Shown one piece after another: positions 7,907 to 17,403 of a stretch of DNA of 26,865 nt (positions within the stretch are counted from its first letter, which is position 1; each line of letters begins with the position of its first letter). Made by a program: the position numbers and the translations under genes. Below the pieces are notes generated by a model, which had not been told where the DNA came from, searched no databases, and saw nothing but the letters and a program-made list of their open reading frames with translations. Source of the stretch: Flavobacteriaceae bacterium (lineage in GTDB: Bacteria > Bacteroidota > Bacteroidia > Flavobacteriales > Flavobacteriaceae); the NCBI GenBank assembly GCA_016649785.1, contig JAENXB010000006.1, forward strand, positions 1 through 26,865. The letters are read 5' to 3'.

Positions 7907-9643
7907 TTAATATCCTGGATTCTGCTTATATACGCCACGTGACCAATTTATTTGATCTTGTGGAATGGGAAGGAATTCATCCCGTCCAACTGTGAAATAG
8001 GCGACATCGAGCCAAGGACGTCGCTGACCCTCCTTCTCAAAATATTTATTCATCACTTCCCCTGCAATTCCCCAACGTACAAGGTCGTAAAATCGACGAC
8101 CTTCCATGGCCATTTCCAACCTATTTTCCCAAACCAAGGCATCCCAAGCCGTCTCGGCATTCCAACTAATATTAACACCATCCACATAGGGTTCTACATG
8201 ATAATTGGTCGGAAAACTTCCATCAGGTAATTTCAATTTTTCCACACTATTTGCAGCCCTTTCCCTAAGTTCATTTATAATAGGCAAGGCAGCTTGGTGT
8301 TGCCCGAGCTTAATAAGTATTTCAGCTTTCCATAGAAGAACTTCGGCATATCGTATTTCCATTTGATTTTTGGAATTAAACATCCAAAACGCATCAAATA
8401 AGCCAGGGCTATCTGTTCGAACATTCTCTTTCATAGAATTCATATAACCATAAATTCCAGGATCTCTCGATGCAGTACTATCAAAAGCTATTTCCTGATA
8501 TTTATAGGGAAACCCGGGAATAGCTACTGTATGCCCTAGTCTTGGATCAAAGGAATTATTACCGAAATACTCTTCATAATTTCCGCCTAATTCTGATTCA
8601 TTAAAATCTTCAAATCGAGGTACTCCATTTTCATTAACCTGAAAGGCATTTACCATATTATAAGAAGCTTTATGAAAATCACAGCAACTAAAATAAGGAT
8701 TCCACCAGGGAGCAGTTAGACCATTCCCTTCGTTTAGGTTCCCCCTAGGAGTACCATCGTCAATAGTGAACTGCAATTCCCAAATTGATTCATTGGAGGC
8801 GTTGTCATACTCTAACATAAAATTATGAGCAAAATCGGAGGCTAAGTTAAAAGTTCCACTTTCAATTATATCATTAATATGAATTAATGCCTCAGAAAGT
8901 TTTTCAGCATCAACCCCAGTCACCTGATTGTTATCACCTTGAGGATAAGCCATCCAAAGCAAAGTATTGGCTAAATATGCTTTCGCGGCATATTGATTAG
9001 CCCTCCCGACCTCCTCTTGTTTCGGAGGAAGATTTTCTGCAGCAAATTGAAAGTCATCAGCAATTTTTTGCCAAAGCGGTAAATCATTCGGCATATCCTC
9101 TGGATGATTAGAGATAAGTGGAATGTCTTGTGAGGTTGCAGTTTCATCAATAAAAGGTATCCATTTCCAGCGTCTTTTCAACTTGAAATGGATCCAACCT
9201 CGTATAAACCGCATTTCAGCCAAACGTTCTTGCTTTTGCGGATATTGCTCTTCATCAATATTCTGAATTGCCCGTATGGCTGTGTTAGCGCGGGAAATTC
9301 CCTGGTATGCGCGATACCATGCACCGTCATTATTTCCTACACTGGGGTTTACAAATGTTAAAACCTCCATTTGATACCACGGGGTCTGGTCATTTAACCC
9401 CCCTCCGCCTTTATAGGCGTCATCCGATCTCAAACTCGCAATAAAAGGATTATAACTCTCAAAAGGCCCTGTTCGTGGCATAAAAGCATAAGCCGCAGTG
9501 ACAAAACCATCGAGCTGTTCCGGGTCTTGGAGCTGTTCTTCTGTAAGAACACCTTTAGGCTTGATATCCAAAAAATCCTCTTCACAACTGGTCAAAGAAA
9601 TTATCAGAAAACCTAGAAATATATAAATTTTTAAATTATTCAT
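7907..9643 (-). CDS. susD: SusD/RagB-family surface glycan-binding lipoprotein (578 aa)
   Basis: This is the lid of the SusCD 'pedal-bin' importer, binding oligosaccharide at the outer surface and closing over SusC. It begins with a lipoprotein signal (SLTSC, Cys20) followed by the typical EEDFLDIKPKG segment. The N-terminal helical TPR-like part (YRAYQGISRANTAI, EMRFIRGWIHFKL) and the C-terminal SusD domain (ENRLEMAMEGRRFYDLVRWG and a final segment with FLPIPQDQI) are both present and the length is usual. It starts 17 bp after susC. The ligand is not readable from the sequence, but single SusCD pairs normally serve the glycan attacked by the enzymes encoded beside them. Confidence 0.98.
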   Translation of the reverse strand: MNNLKIYIFLGFLIISLTSCEEDFLDIKPKGVLTEEQLQDPEQLDGFVTAAYAFMPRTGPFESYNPFIASLRSDDAYKGGGGLNDQTPWYQMEVLTFVNPSVGNNDGAWYRAYQGISRANTAIRAIQNIDEEQYPQKQERLAEMRFIRGWIHFKLKRRWKWIPFIDETATSQDIPLISNHPEDMPNDLPLWQKIADDFQFAAENLPPKQEEVGRANQYAAKAYLANTLLWMAYPQGDNNQVTGVDAEKLSEALIHINDIIESGTFNLASDFAHNFMLEYDNASNESIWELQFTIDDGTPRGNLNEGNGLTAPWWNPYFSCCDFHKASYNMVNAFQVNENGVPRFEDFNESELGGNYEEYFGNNSFDPRLGHTVAIPGFPYKYQEIAFDSTASRDPGIYGYMNSMKENVRTDSPGLFDAFWMFNSKNQMEIRYAEVLLWKAEILIKLGQHQAALPIINELRERAANSVEKLKLPDGSFPTNYHVEPYVDGVNISWNAETAWDALVWENRLEMAMEGRRFYDLVRWGIAGEVMNKYFEKEGQRRPWLDVAYFTVGRDEFLPIPQDQINWSRGVYKQNPGY

Positions 9644-9660
9644 CGCGTTATAAAATTTAA

Positions 9661-12600
9661 TTATAGTGATACATTTATTCCTGCTAAAAAGATCTGGGGT
9701 CGAACATAAGCCCCTGACGAAGGACTCTCCGGGTCAATTCCTGTATATGCGTCATCTCCCCATGATTTACTAATATTTATTATATTTTGAGCACTAACAT
9801 AAAACCGGGCATTTTGGAATCTAAGGGCAGACAAAACATTTTCCGGAAGAGAATATCCTATTTCTATTTGCCGCATTTTTAAATAAGAACCAGATTCCAA
9901 AAAGTAGGTAGAAGCTCTTAATTCATCGTTAGGATTGATTAAGGATAGTGCAGGAATATCAGAGTCCGGATTGGCCGGGGACCAGGCATTTAAAATTCGA
10001 GTCGGATGGTTCAGACCTTTCTGAACATGAACATTCCAAAAATCGCTGTAGGTTTTCCAATCATTCCACACTGTATTTCCTGCTATTCCCTGCCAAAACA
10101 TTGAAAAATCGAAATTTTTATATTTTGCTTCGAAATTCATTCCATACTCAAAATCGGGATCACTTACCCCTAACCAGGTGCGATCATGTTCCCAGGTAAT
10201 ACGCCCATCATTATTTAAATCCCGATATTTAATTCTTCCTAAACCTTTTCCAGGTTGTAAGGGAGAATTATCCACCTGGTCCTGAGTAGTAAATAGCCCA
10301 TCTGCTATAAAACCATAATGTGAATTTCGGGGTCTCCCAAGAATGTCATCATCTAAACCGTTTCCTCCGAAGGTATATTTTACAGACTCCGGCAAATCAT
10401 CAATTTTATTTCTATAGGTACTAATATTTCCGGTTATTGAATAAGAAAAATCATCGCCTCCATTTCCAAAATAGGAAACTATAAGTTCCGCACCTTTATT
10501 AGTCATATTTGCAGCGTTAATCCATTGATATCCACCCTCTCCGATAGCAGCGATATATGGAGGTTCATATAACATACCATCGGTATATTTATGAAAATAA
10601 TCAAAAGAACCAGCTAAAGCACCATTTAAGAGACCAAAATCAATTCCTAAATTTGTCTGACTAGTAGACTCCCATTTCAGATTAGGATTTCCTGTATGAG
10701 TTCTACGATATCCGGAATATAAACTACCTGTTTCATTGCCACGAAGTCCATAGCTCGTATCATTGTAGGAAGCATCAAAAACATTCACCAGTGCATTAGT
10801 AGGTATATTGGAATTTCCATTCATTCCCCAACTTGCCCTTAATTTCAGATTTTCAACAAGGCCACTGTCCTTAAGGAAATTTTCTTCACTGATTCTCCAA
10901 CCGGCAGAAGCAGCCGGAAAAAATCCATATTGATTGGTTTCGCCGAATTTGGATGATCCATCATACCTTAAAGTGGCCGATAATAAATACTTTTCATCAA
11001 AAACATAATTAAATTTTGAAAAATAAGAGAGTAGTGTCCATTCATCTCCTCCACCATATACTTCTTGCGTACCAGTAGCTGCATTTAAATATCCAAAGTC
11101 GTAATCTTCAACTTCAATATCGCGCCGGTAACCTCTTAAATCAATAAAATTAAACTGCACCGCCTCCATACCCGCAACTGCATTTAAATTATGATTACCT
11201 GTTACCAACTCGTAATTTAAAGTATTAGTCAAGGTTGTCGTTATGTTCTGGTTCCAACCGGTGTTAACCCCATTATTGATATCCCTTCTACCACCACCTT
11301 CTACCCATGTAAAATCAATGTGCCTGAAATTACCAGAATTATACTCTACACCAAATGATGTTCTGAAATTAAGATTATTTAATAATTTCAAATCGGCAAA
11401 GATATTTCCTACAATAGTGTAGTTGTTGTTATCATTGTCTTTCTCCATTGTTAATTGTCTTATAGGATTCCAGTAATCATCCATACCGAGTGCCATTGCT
11501 GTTCCTCCCCACCCACCATCCGTGGTATGGACAGGAATAATTGATGGCATCCGAACAAGTTCATTAGTACGACTTTGATTATTCCAGTTCATATGAGATA
11601 ATGAAATATTCTCCCCAATGGTTAAACGATCATTGAAAACCTGGTATTCCGAATTAAAACGAAGAGTATATCTCCGAAACCAAGAATGAATTTGCGTACC
11701 CTGATTTTCATAATAATTAAGAGATAACATACTTTTTGATTTTTCTGATCCCCCAGTCATGGTAAGGTTATGATTATTCTGTATACCTAATCGAGTTCCT
11801 TCATCAAACCAATCTGTATCTGCAGAAGGCATAGTTTGCTCATCATTCAGCCAATCAAGAGGGGTTGCATTATCCAAAACAGGAATACCATTTTCATCCA
11901 CATGCCAATCATAATCGTAGATTTGAGTCATAGCATTTGGATCACTGCCATCATTCACAGCAGCCTGCCAAAAAGCTTCTCCATACTGCTGTGTATTTAG
12001 CATTTCAACCTGATTCATGAAACTGGAAACACCCATAGAGCCTCTATATTCAATCTTTGTTTCTCCAGCTTTTCCTTTTTTAGTTTCAATTAAAATTACA
12101 CCGCTGGCAGCCCTTGAACCATAAATACTAGCTGAAGCGGCATCCTTTAATACTTGTATCGATGCAATATCATTAGGACTGATATCATTTAGGTTTACAT
12201 TGGTAGGTAGACCATCTATAACTATCAGAGGAGGAGCAGATCTTAATGAAGTTAACCCACGTATTTGAATATTGGTGCCTCCCCCAGGACTACCATCCCC
12301 GGTTATAGTCACACCTGGTAACCTTCCTTGAAGACCTTGCATAACATTCGAGTAAACATTTTTCTCTATTTCATCAGATGAAACCGTTGCTACCGCCCCT
12401 GTGAGATCGGCTTTTTTCTGTCTCATGTATCCGGTAATTATGACTTCATCCAACTTAGCCAAATCTTCTTCTAAGGTGACAGATAGATTTGATTGTCCGT
12501 CAATCAGCACTTCCTGGGTCTTAAAACCCAAAAAGGAAAAGACCAAAGCGTCATCCGAAGCAGCTTCCAGAGAAAAATTTCCGTCAAAATCAGTTGTTGT

Positions 12601-12813
12601 TCCAGTATCGGTACCTTTCAATCCTACAGCTACCCCAGGTACAGGCATCCCCCCTTCATCAACAACAGTTCCAGTGATTATCTGTTGTAAACTAGCTGGA
12701 AAAACTTGTAAAAAAGTAAATAAAAGCATAACCAAGGCAAGAGACATCCTCTTTTTCCATTGGTTTCCTGAACATCCTATTAGGTGATGTAATTGTGAAT
12801 TATTTTTCATCAT
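9661..12813 (-). CDS. susC: SusC/RagA-family TonB-dependent outer-membrane transporter (1050 aa)
   Basis: This outer-membrane beta-barrel imports oligosaccharides using TonB energy. After a signal peptide (residues ~20-43) comes a carboxypeptidase-regulatory-like domain (~45-115: ITGTVVDEGGMPVPGV, DGNFSLEA). It is followed by the DEVIITGY segment typical of SusC before the plug, then the plug domain (LQGRLPGVTITGDGSPG, VIDGLP, IQVLKDAASASIYGSRAASG) and the barrel to the C-terminus. Two ATG codons are adjacent at the start. The 383-bp upstream gap holds two copies of the LacI-type operator and a TAnnTTTG box, giving a leader of roughly 150 nt. It heads the susC-susD-lipoprotein-GH116 transcription unit. 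Confidence 0.98.
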   Translation of the reverse strand: MMKNNSQLHHLIGCSGNQWKKRMSLALVMLLFTFLQVFPASLQQIITGTVVDEGGMPVPGVAVGLKGTDTGTTTDFDGNFSLEAASDDALVFSFLGFKTQEVLIDGQSNLSVTLEEDLAKLDEVIITGYMRQKKADLTGAVATVSSDEIEKNVYSNVMQGLQGRLPGVTITGDGSPGGGTNIQIRGLTSLRSAPPLIVIDGLPTNVNLNDISPNDIASIQVLKDAASASIYGSRAASGVILIETKKGKAGETKIEYRGSMGVSSFMNQVEMLNTQQYGEAFWQAAVNDGSDPNAMTQIYDYDWHVDENGIPVLDNATPLDWLNDEQTMPSADTDWFDEGTRLGIQNNHNLTMTGGSEKSKSMLSLNYYENQGTQIHSWFRRYTLRFNSEYQVFNDRLTIGENISLSHMNWNNQSRTNELVRMPSIIPVHTTDGGWGGTAMALGMDDYWNPIRQLTMEKDNDNNNYTIVGNIFADLKLLNNLNFRTSFGVEYNSGNFRHIDFTWVEGGGRRDINNGVNTGWNQNITTTLTNTLNYELVTGNHNLNAVAGMEAVQFNFIDLRGYRRDIEVEDYDFGYLNAATGTQEVYGGGDEWTLLSYFSKFNYVFDEKYLLSATLRYDGSSKFGETNQYGFFPAASAGWRISEENFLKDSGLVENLKLRASWGMNGNSNIPTNALVNVFDASYNDTSYGLRGNETGSLYSGYRRTHTGNPNLKWESTSQTNLGIDFGLLNGALAGSFDYFHKYTDGMLYEPPYIAAIGEGGYQWINAANMTNKGAELIVSYFGNGGDDFSYSITGNISTYRNKIDDLPESVKYTFGGNGLDDDILGRPRNSHYGFIADGLFTTQDQVDNSPLQPGKGLGRIKYRDLNNDGRITWEHDRTWLGVSDPDFEYGMNFEAKYKNFDFSMFWQGIAGNTVWNDWKTYSDFWNVHVQKGLNHPTRILNAWSPANPDSDIPALSLINPNDELRASTYFLESGSYLKMRQIEIGYSLPENVLSALRFQNARFYVSAQNIINISKSWGDDAYTGIDPESPSSGAYVRPQIFLAGINVSL

Positions 12814-12874
12814 AATGTTCTTTTGTTCGGTGAGTAAAGTTCAAATGACACATAATTAGTTATTTAATTTATTG

Positions 12875-12888
12875 GTTAAACGATTAAA
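12875..12888. promoter_or_regulatory. LacI-type operator, susC-proximal copy
   Basis: GTTAAACGATTAAA matches 13 of 14 bases of the TTTAAACGATTAAA copy. It lies 61 bp upstream of the susC start codon, inside the probable leader. The central CG and dyad symmetry are typical of LacI/GalR operators. Confidence 0.6.
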
Positions 12889-12970
12889 AAAGTTTTCGTA
12901 AAATTGAAAAGATTGTATGCTATAACGTTTTCTTAACATTTATCTAATGTACTAATAGTTTTTTAATTTC

Positions 12971-12978
12971 CAAATTTA
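12971..12978 (-). promoter_or_regulatory. candidate -7 promoter box for susC
   Basis: The minus strand reads TAAATTTG, matching the Bacteroidota -7 consensus TAnnTTTG. It shares four bases with the operator at 12975-12988, so a bound repressor would block polymerase. I do not find a good TTTG-type -33 element at the expected spacing, which lowers confidence. Confidence 0.4.
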
Positions 12979-12988
12979 AACGATTAAA
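12975..12988. promoter_or_regulatory. LacI-type operator, susC-distal copy
   Basis: TTTAAACGATTAAA is identical to the copy at 24840-24853. It begins exactly 100 bp from the proximal copy at 12875 and overlaps a candidate -7 box, consistent with repression of the susCD unit. Confidence 0.7.
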
Positions 12989-13196
12989 TAAATTGGAAAA
13001 TACATTTTTATTCATATTAATGTTAGAAAGCTATAATCTAAATCGATATAGTGCTGAGAATTTCCTATTCCATATTCCAAGTTTTGCCGGTATATTGAAA
13101 ATTATTCACTAGAGATCACCTCCGATCAGACAAAATTAGTTCAGTAATGAAAAATATTAGAATATGAACTACTCCTCAAATAATGTATTCTTATTC

Positions 13197-14294
13197 CTAT
13201 TCCAAAATCTTTTCAATAGGTTTGCGTGAGATTCCGAAATAGAATGTCTGACCAGCATAATATTCTTCTCTCATTTCAAAATTTTCAAAAGCTGGACCTC
13301 CTGGAATTTTGACATATCTGCTTTTGTCATTACTAGCACCAGCCCAATAAGTCGACCGACCATTTACTCGAACCCTTAGAGATTCCTTAGCTTGATTGCC
13401 TTCTTTCCTCCAGTATTGAACTATTTTGAAAAATGGAGAATATCTCCAGTTCTGACGGGCAAAATATTCTGGTGTTTGCGGCCAGGAAGCTAATTCAGAA
13501 AAGGATTCATTAGTTTCTATTGCTGCGAGATAATCACCCTGGGCATTTCGATATATTTCCTTTCTGGGATACTCTTCTTTCTCAATAAAATGAACATCTT
13601 CATAATCTTGGTACAATTTTCGTGCATCAATAATTTCCTCATTTAAATGAAGTAACCGCATACGGGAATAATTCCCCATTGTAGCCGTCAGTACACAACG
13701 CTCCATATCTGCGCTACCTTCTCGATTGTAGATCACAAAACCTATTTCTTCAGGCCTATCACTTCGAATATTCACTTTAATATAGGGATGAGCACCACTC
13801 AGAAATTTTTCTAAGAATATATAAAAGGAAAGCTGTTCAACCGCAGGGTTAATTGGATCTGGATGGGTAATTACCCCTCTGGCTCCCGCAGCTGGATAAA
13901 AAGAACCAGGATCCTTATGGTCCCCTGCCCACATCAATTTCCCCCATTTCCCATCAACGCGCGAGGGCGATATTTCACTAAATTCCAATTCGCCATCGAC
14001 TACAGGTTCTATAGCAATAAAGTTCAACATGTGAATCTGTCCACTCGCCTCAAGACCCATTCTGAATAGTCCTCTTGGACCACCAGAGAAGGATCCCTCT
14101 TTGTACTCAATTGAGGTTGGCCAAAGTCCTACCACAATGCCACCTTTAATTCCCCACATAGCATTATCTCTCTCGTCATTGGGCCTGATCCAATCTACTG
14201 AGGATGATTCCTGAGCATAAAAATCTACAGGAAGCAAGAGTATACTTGTCCAAAAAATGAGCTGGTATATCTTTTCAACTATCAGACTTAACAT
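13197..14294 (-). CDS. uncharacterised secreted PUL protein, 365 aa
   Basis: I do not recognise a named family. Residues ~1-27 are a signal peptide ending at DFYAQ, so the protein is exported, probably to the periplasm. The mature part is beta-rich with many aromatic and glycine turns (MWGIKGGIVVGLWPTSI, GGPRGLFRMGLE, KWGKLMWAGDHKDPGS) and acidic residues that could line an active site (IEPVVDGELEFSEISPSR, IKVNIRSDRPEE). The C-terminus has RSTYWAGASNDKSRYVKIPG. It starts two bases after the stop of a GH172 gene, so translation is probably coupled and the two proteins likely act on the same substrate. It is the last gene before the susC regulatory gap. It could be an enzyme of a new family or an accessory binding protein; nothing in the sequence decides this. 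Confidence 0.85.
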   Translation of the reverse strand: MLSLIVEKIYQLIFWTSILLLPVDFYAQESSSVDWIRPNDERDNAMWGIKGGIVVGLWPTSIEYKEGSFSGGPRGLFRMGLEASGQIHMLNFIAIEPVVDGELEFSEISPSRVDGKWGKLMWAGDHKDPGSFYPAAGARGVITHPDPINPAVEQLSFYIFLEKFLSGAHPYIKVNIRSDRPEEIGFVIYNREGSADMERCVLTATMGNYSRMRLLHLNEEIIDARKLYQDYEDVHFIEKEEYPRKEIYRNAQGDYLAAIETNESFSELASWPQTPEYFARQNWRYSPFFKIVQYWRKEGNQAKESLRVRVNGRSTYWAGASNDKSRYVKIPGGPAFENFEMREEYYAGQTFYFGISRKPIEKILE

Positions 14295-14296
14295 AA

Positions 14297-15448
14297 TCAG
14301 TTCTTACCCCGAGTTGGACCTTCCGTATTGATCAATCCTGGAATTCGATCTTCTACCGAAGGTAGCGGTGGGAATTCAGCATGAGGTTCCGTTTGATACC
14401 AATATCCAACGGTATAATAGTTATCTGATCTGTGATTGGCATGACCATGCTCAATAGTGACTTTAATGGACTTATTAAAAACTATGGGCGATTCCGAATG
14501 GAATCTATAAACCATCCATTCAGCCCCTCTATCATCTCCTCCATTCACAGGGTTTCCATATTCTGAATAATGGAAGGTGGGCTTTTCATGTCCAAAAGAA
14601 TTGATTCCACACCCTCCATAGCACCAAGCGCCCAAATAATAATCCTCTGCCCCGGTTCCGTGAATGTTTGCCTCTTCTTCACCATCAATATATATCATTT
14701 CGTCACCTTCACCCCACCAGTCTCCTTGATTTTGAATCAAACTGTGGGTTACTCCTATATAATGACCTTTGCCTTTAGCCTCCATAATAACATAGTTACC
14801 TTCACCCCCAGTATTAGTTTTATTATTTATTTCCGGCTGGCCGTTCCTTTCCCAGTCAGTAGTCCAACCCTGTGTCGGTTCAGCTTGGTTATATTGCGCA
14901 TGAAAATAAGCAATATCAATCGGTAAGGATTTGTGCTTTTCCCAATCAATATTATAGTAGAAAGCATCAATTGCGTTCTCTCCTTCATTGGTGATCGTCA
15001 CTTTAGCTGATTCACGGAAGGGCATAGGGAAGTTAGCATTCAAGGCTTTCTGAGATCCAATAGAAAGATATTTTGAATCGTACAGGAAATACCTTCCTAA
15101 TCCAAGTCCGAAGAAATCACCTAATGGTGCTTCAACACTGGGATTCTCTTCGCCATCCCAATAAATCCGAAGTACAATTTTCTTCAAATGATTCTCTTCT
15201 CCGGTGGCCGCTGTCATCCAGATGTGTTTAAAAATTCCAGGCCCTTTTACTTCCCCGATAACTCTGGTTTCTCCAGATTTTATTTTATTTTTCCAGTTAC
15301 CATCATCGTTGGCACCAGCTCTGTCATAACTTGAGATTCTTTCAGAGGAATAATCCCGAAGTTCAAAAATCTCTTTCTCCACAGGGCTCTGTGAATAAAG
15401 GCTCCCCGTAAATAAGAGGAGGGTTAACAATTGCAAGATTCTTTTCAT
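14297..15448 (-). CDS. GH172 (DUF2961) glycoside hydrolase, periplasmic (383 aa)
   Basis: A Sec signal peptide ends near SLYSQ. The family's two jelly-roll halves are visible. The first has GPGIFKHIWMTAATG, IYWDGEENPSVEAPLGDFFG and NANFPMPFRESAKV. The second has GKGHYIGVTHS, DWWGEGDEMIYIDGE, HGTGAEDYYLGAW and a final YWYQTEPHAEFP. Glu247 (WWGEG) and Glu268 (GTGAED) lie in the segments that carry the catalytic glutamates in the family. Characterised GH172 members are a difructose-anhydride-forming/hydrolysing alpha-fructofuranosidase and exo-alpha-D-arabinofuranosidases; all act on furanosides. The gene follows the long GH172 paralogue by 59 bp and is followed after two bases by the 365-residue protein. 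D-arabinofuranosidase activity is inferred from the neighbouring D-arabinose genes. Confidence 0.92.
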   Translation of the reverse strand: MKRILQLLTLLLFTGSLYSQSPVEKEIFELRDYSSERISSYDRAGANDDGNWKNKIKSGETRVIGEVKGPGIFKHIWMTAATGEENHLKKIVLRIYWDGEENPSVEAPLGDFFGLGLGRYFLYDSKYLSIGSQKALNANFPMPFRESAKVTITNEGENAIDAFYYNIDWEKHKSLPIDIAYFHAQYNQAEPTQGWTTDWERNGQPEINNKTNTGGEGNYVIMEAKGKGHYIGVTHSLIQNQGDWWGEGDEMIYIDGEEEANIHGTGAEDYYLGAWCYGGCGINSFGHEKPTFHYSEYGNPVNGGDDRGAEWMVYRFHSESPIVFNKSIKVTIEHGHANHRSDNYYTVGYWYQTEPHAEFPPLPSVEDRIPGLINTEGPTRGKN

Positions 15449-15507
15449 AAGTCTACATTTATTGATTAATTAAATTCATTTAAAACCGGTGTTTTAGAGC
15501 CTGGGAA

Positions 15508-17403
15508 CTATTCATCCTGTTTTTCAAGGATCAAACGATTGATGTGAATATTCCCATCTTCTTTGAATCTTAAGGTTATCGTTTCATTAAACTCATCTAT
15601 AGTTACCTCACCTAAATACTTTCCTACTTCTACCTCTTTTTCTTCGGATTGAAAAGAAACGACCTCCACCTTTTCTTTTTGTCTTTGCCATATGCTTACC
15701 TCTGCACCTTCAGGCGATTTCTCTATATCTCCAATTAATTTGTATTTGCCATCTGGGAATTCACTGAGATCAATGCGAATCTGACCACCCGAAGTACCGT
15801 GCCAATCATTTCCGGCCATTGTTACTTTTCCGTTGAAACTAAACTTCATAAGTTGTGGGTAGAGAACATAGGTACTTGGAACATAAGTTCCGCTTAGTTC
15901 GTTTGTTGGAGGCACGGGGTTCTCGGACACAGGGGCATCAGCATAATAAAAAGCAATCGAGGTATAATCCACTGGTGCGTTGTTCTCTTCGGGGCCATGT
16001 TCAATAGTGTGTAAGATTTCCTTCTCAAAAGGCATCTTGTCTGAGATGAAGAGACGATATCCTCCTGTCCGGGAGTAAGGGAGGGAGTAGTCAAGTGAAC
16101 CATGTAAGGGCAGACTGACTTTTCGGTCCCACCGATCTAAAAGTGCATACCAGCCTCCGTTAAAATAATCTTCCGAACCTGTTCCATGAACTCTCAATTC
16201 TCCATCTATTATTGTGATATCGTCACCTTCAAAAAAAATGGTCATCCCAGGGGTACGACCCTGGCTCTGAAGTATAGTTCCTACGTAATGCCCTTTGCCT
16301 TCTCCCTCTAAGAATATGTGGGGTTCACCCAATGGAGCATCTATATTTTTGTTCCAAGAGGCATACAACCTGCCTTCTTGATTTGGTAGTCTTTTTTCCT
16401 TGGATGCAGTTACTTCAGAAATGATCCGAAGAGGTTCATCATTCTCTGGAGTATCCGAAGAACGATATAACAATTCAATCTTTGCACTTTTGTCAAAAGG
16501 CATAGGAAAATAGAAAAAGTTTACATTGTCCTTTGTTCCTATCAATAAGCTTTGCATAGACACCTTTCCAAAAGCATATCCAAAAAAATCAGCTACCGGC
16601 ATATAAATAGCAGGGACTTTGTCTTTATCCCAAGTGATCTTTATATCTATCTGTTTGTTTAATCCCTCAAAAGCGCTGGCATTTTGAAAAGTAATGCCCA
16701 GAATTCTGCCACCCTCCTTATATTCCGCCAACGTCAGGCTTTGTCCAGGTTCAAGGATCTGATCCTTCTTTGTTACTTCTCCAGAAGGTTTGATCTGCTC
16801 CCAATCTTGAATCAATTTATTCAGAGCGGCCTTTGCTTGCGCAGAAAGTATTCCTGAGAAATTTTCCATATTGGAGTTTTCAGGATACTCCTGATGTTGA
16901 ATCTGATAAAATTCCAGTTTCTTTCCACGGAAAACAATTTTACAGTCATCTTCGAAGGGAATTGGGAAATAAGTGTAAAATCCTCCAATTTCATTCCCCG
17001 AAAGGGGCTCCACAAAAGGAAACACCTCACCAGAAAAAAGATCAGAAAATTTGATGGAGTAGGAAGGGTCATTGGCCCCTCCAAAATAAAAATCTAATGT
17101 ATCCTCTGTTGGGGTTGGTGTCCATATTCTGTTTATTACCCCATTCCCCGTTTCTTCAAAAATAACCAGAGAGCTATCAGGGTTTTTACGGATAAAGGAA
17201 TATTGCCCGCTAAACCCGTCATTATTTCCTCCAGTAGTATCATAGGACGAGACCTGCAATAATTTTGTTTTGTCAATATATTTGGGAAGATTTCCAATAT
17301 CCGAAATTCTTTCTAACTCGGTTCTGACACTCACCTTTTTATCTTGGCCATAACAAGTTACCACCAAAAAAACAAGTAGTATCAAAAAATAATCTTTCTT
17401 CAT
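15508..17403 (-). CDS. divergent long GH172 (DUF2961) protein with C-terminal extension (631 aa)
   Basis: The signal peptide ends near CYGQ; VVTC at Cys17 could be a weak lipobox. The DUF2961 fold is recognisable and internally repeated. A first jelly roll spans ~50-160 (NRIWTPTPTEDTLDFYFGG, FPIPFEDDCKIVF) and a second ~220-480 (ADFFGYAFG, YFPMPFDKSAKI, GKGHYVGTILQ, GTGSEDYFNGGW). The usual WWGEG segment is replaced by GRTPGMTIFFEGDD, so one of the two family glutamates is not in its normal place. Glu411 in GTGSED is kept, and Glu392 in FFEGDD is a possible substitute. Residues ~500-631 form an extra beta-rich C-terminal domain absent from the two shorter paralogues (~380 aa). It follows araB after ~120 bp. 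A different linkage or substrate from the short GH172 enzymes is likely. Confidence 0.9.
   Translation of the reverse strand: MKKDYFLILLVFLVVTCYGQDKKVSVRTELERISDIGNLPKYIDKTKLLQVSSYDTTGGNNDGFSGQYSFIRKNPDSSLVIFEETGNGVINRIWTPTPTEDTLDFYFGGANDPSYSIKFSDLFSGEVFPFVEPLSGNEIGGFYTYFPIPFEDDCKIVFRGKKLEFYQIQHQEYPENSNMENFSGILSAQAKAALNKLIQDWEQIKPSGEVTKKDQILEPGQSLTLAEYKEGGRILGITFQNASAFEGLNKQIDIKITWDKDKVPAIYMPVADFFGYAFGKVSMQSLLIGTKDNVNFFYFPMPFDKSAKIELLYRSSDTPENDEPLRIISEVTASKEKRLPNQEGRLYASWNKNIDAPLGEPHIFLEGEGKGHYVGTILQSQGRTPGMTIFFEGDDITIIDGELRVHGTGSEDYFNGGWYALLDRWDRKVSLPLHGSLDYSLPYSRTGGYRLFISDKMPFEKEILHTIEHGPEENNAPVDYTSIAFYYADAPVSENPVPPTNELSGTYVPSTYVLYPQLMKFSFNGKVTMAGNDWHGTSGGQIRIDLSEFPDGKYKLIGDIEKSPEGAEVSIWQRQKEKVEVVSFQSEEKEVEVGKYLGEVTIDEFNETITLRFKEDGNIHINRLILEKQDE

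Larger units (their letters stand above)
12814..13196. promoter_or_regulatory. regulatory gap upstream of susC
   Basis: This 383-bp AT-rich stretch has no gene. It contains two operator copies whose starts are exactly 100 bp apart (12875 and 12975) and a TAAATTTG box on the minus strand overlapping the distal one. It is the likely second promoter region of the locus, separating the catabolic run from the susCD run. Confidence 0.6.

Noticed and set aside
15531..15544. ATCAAACGATTGAT, an operator-like dyad
   Set aside because: It shares the centre with the LacI sites but differs at four positions and lies inside the coding sequence of the long GH172 gene.
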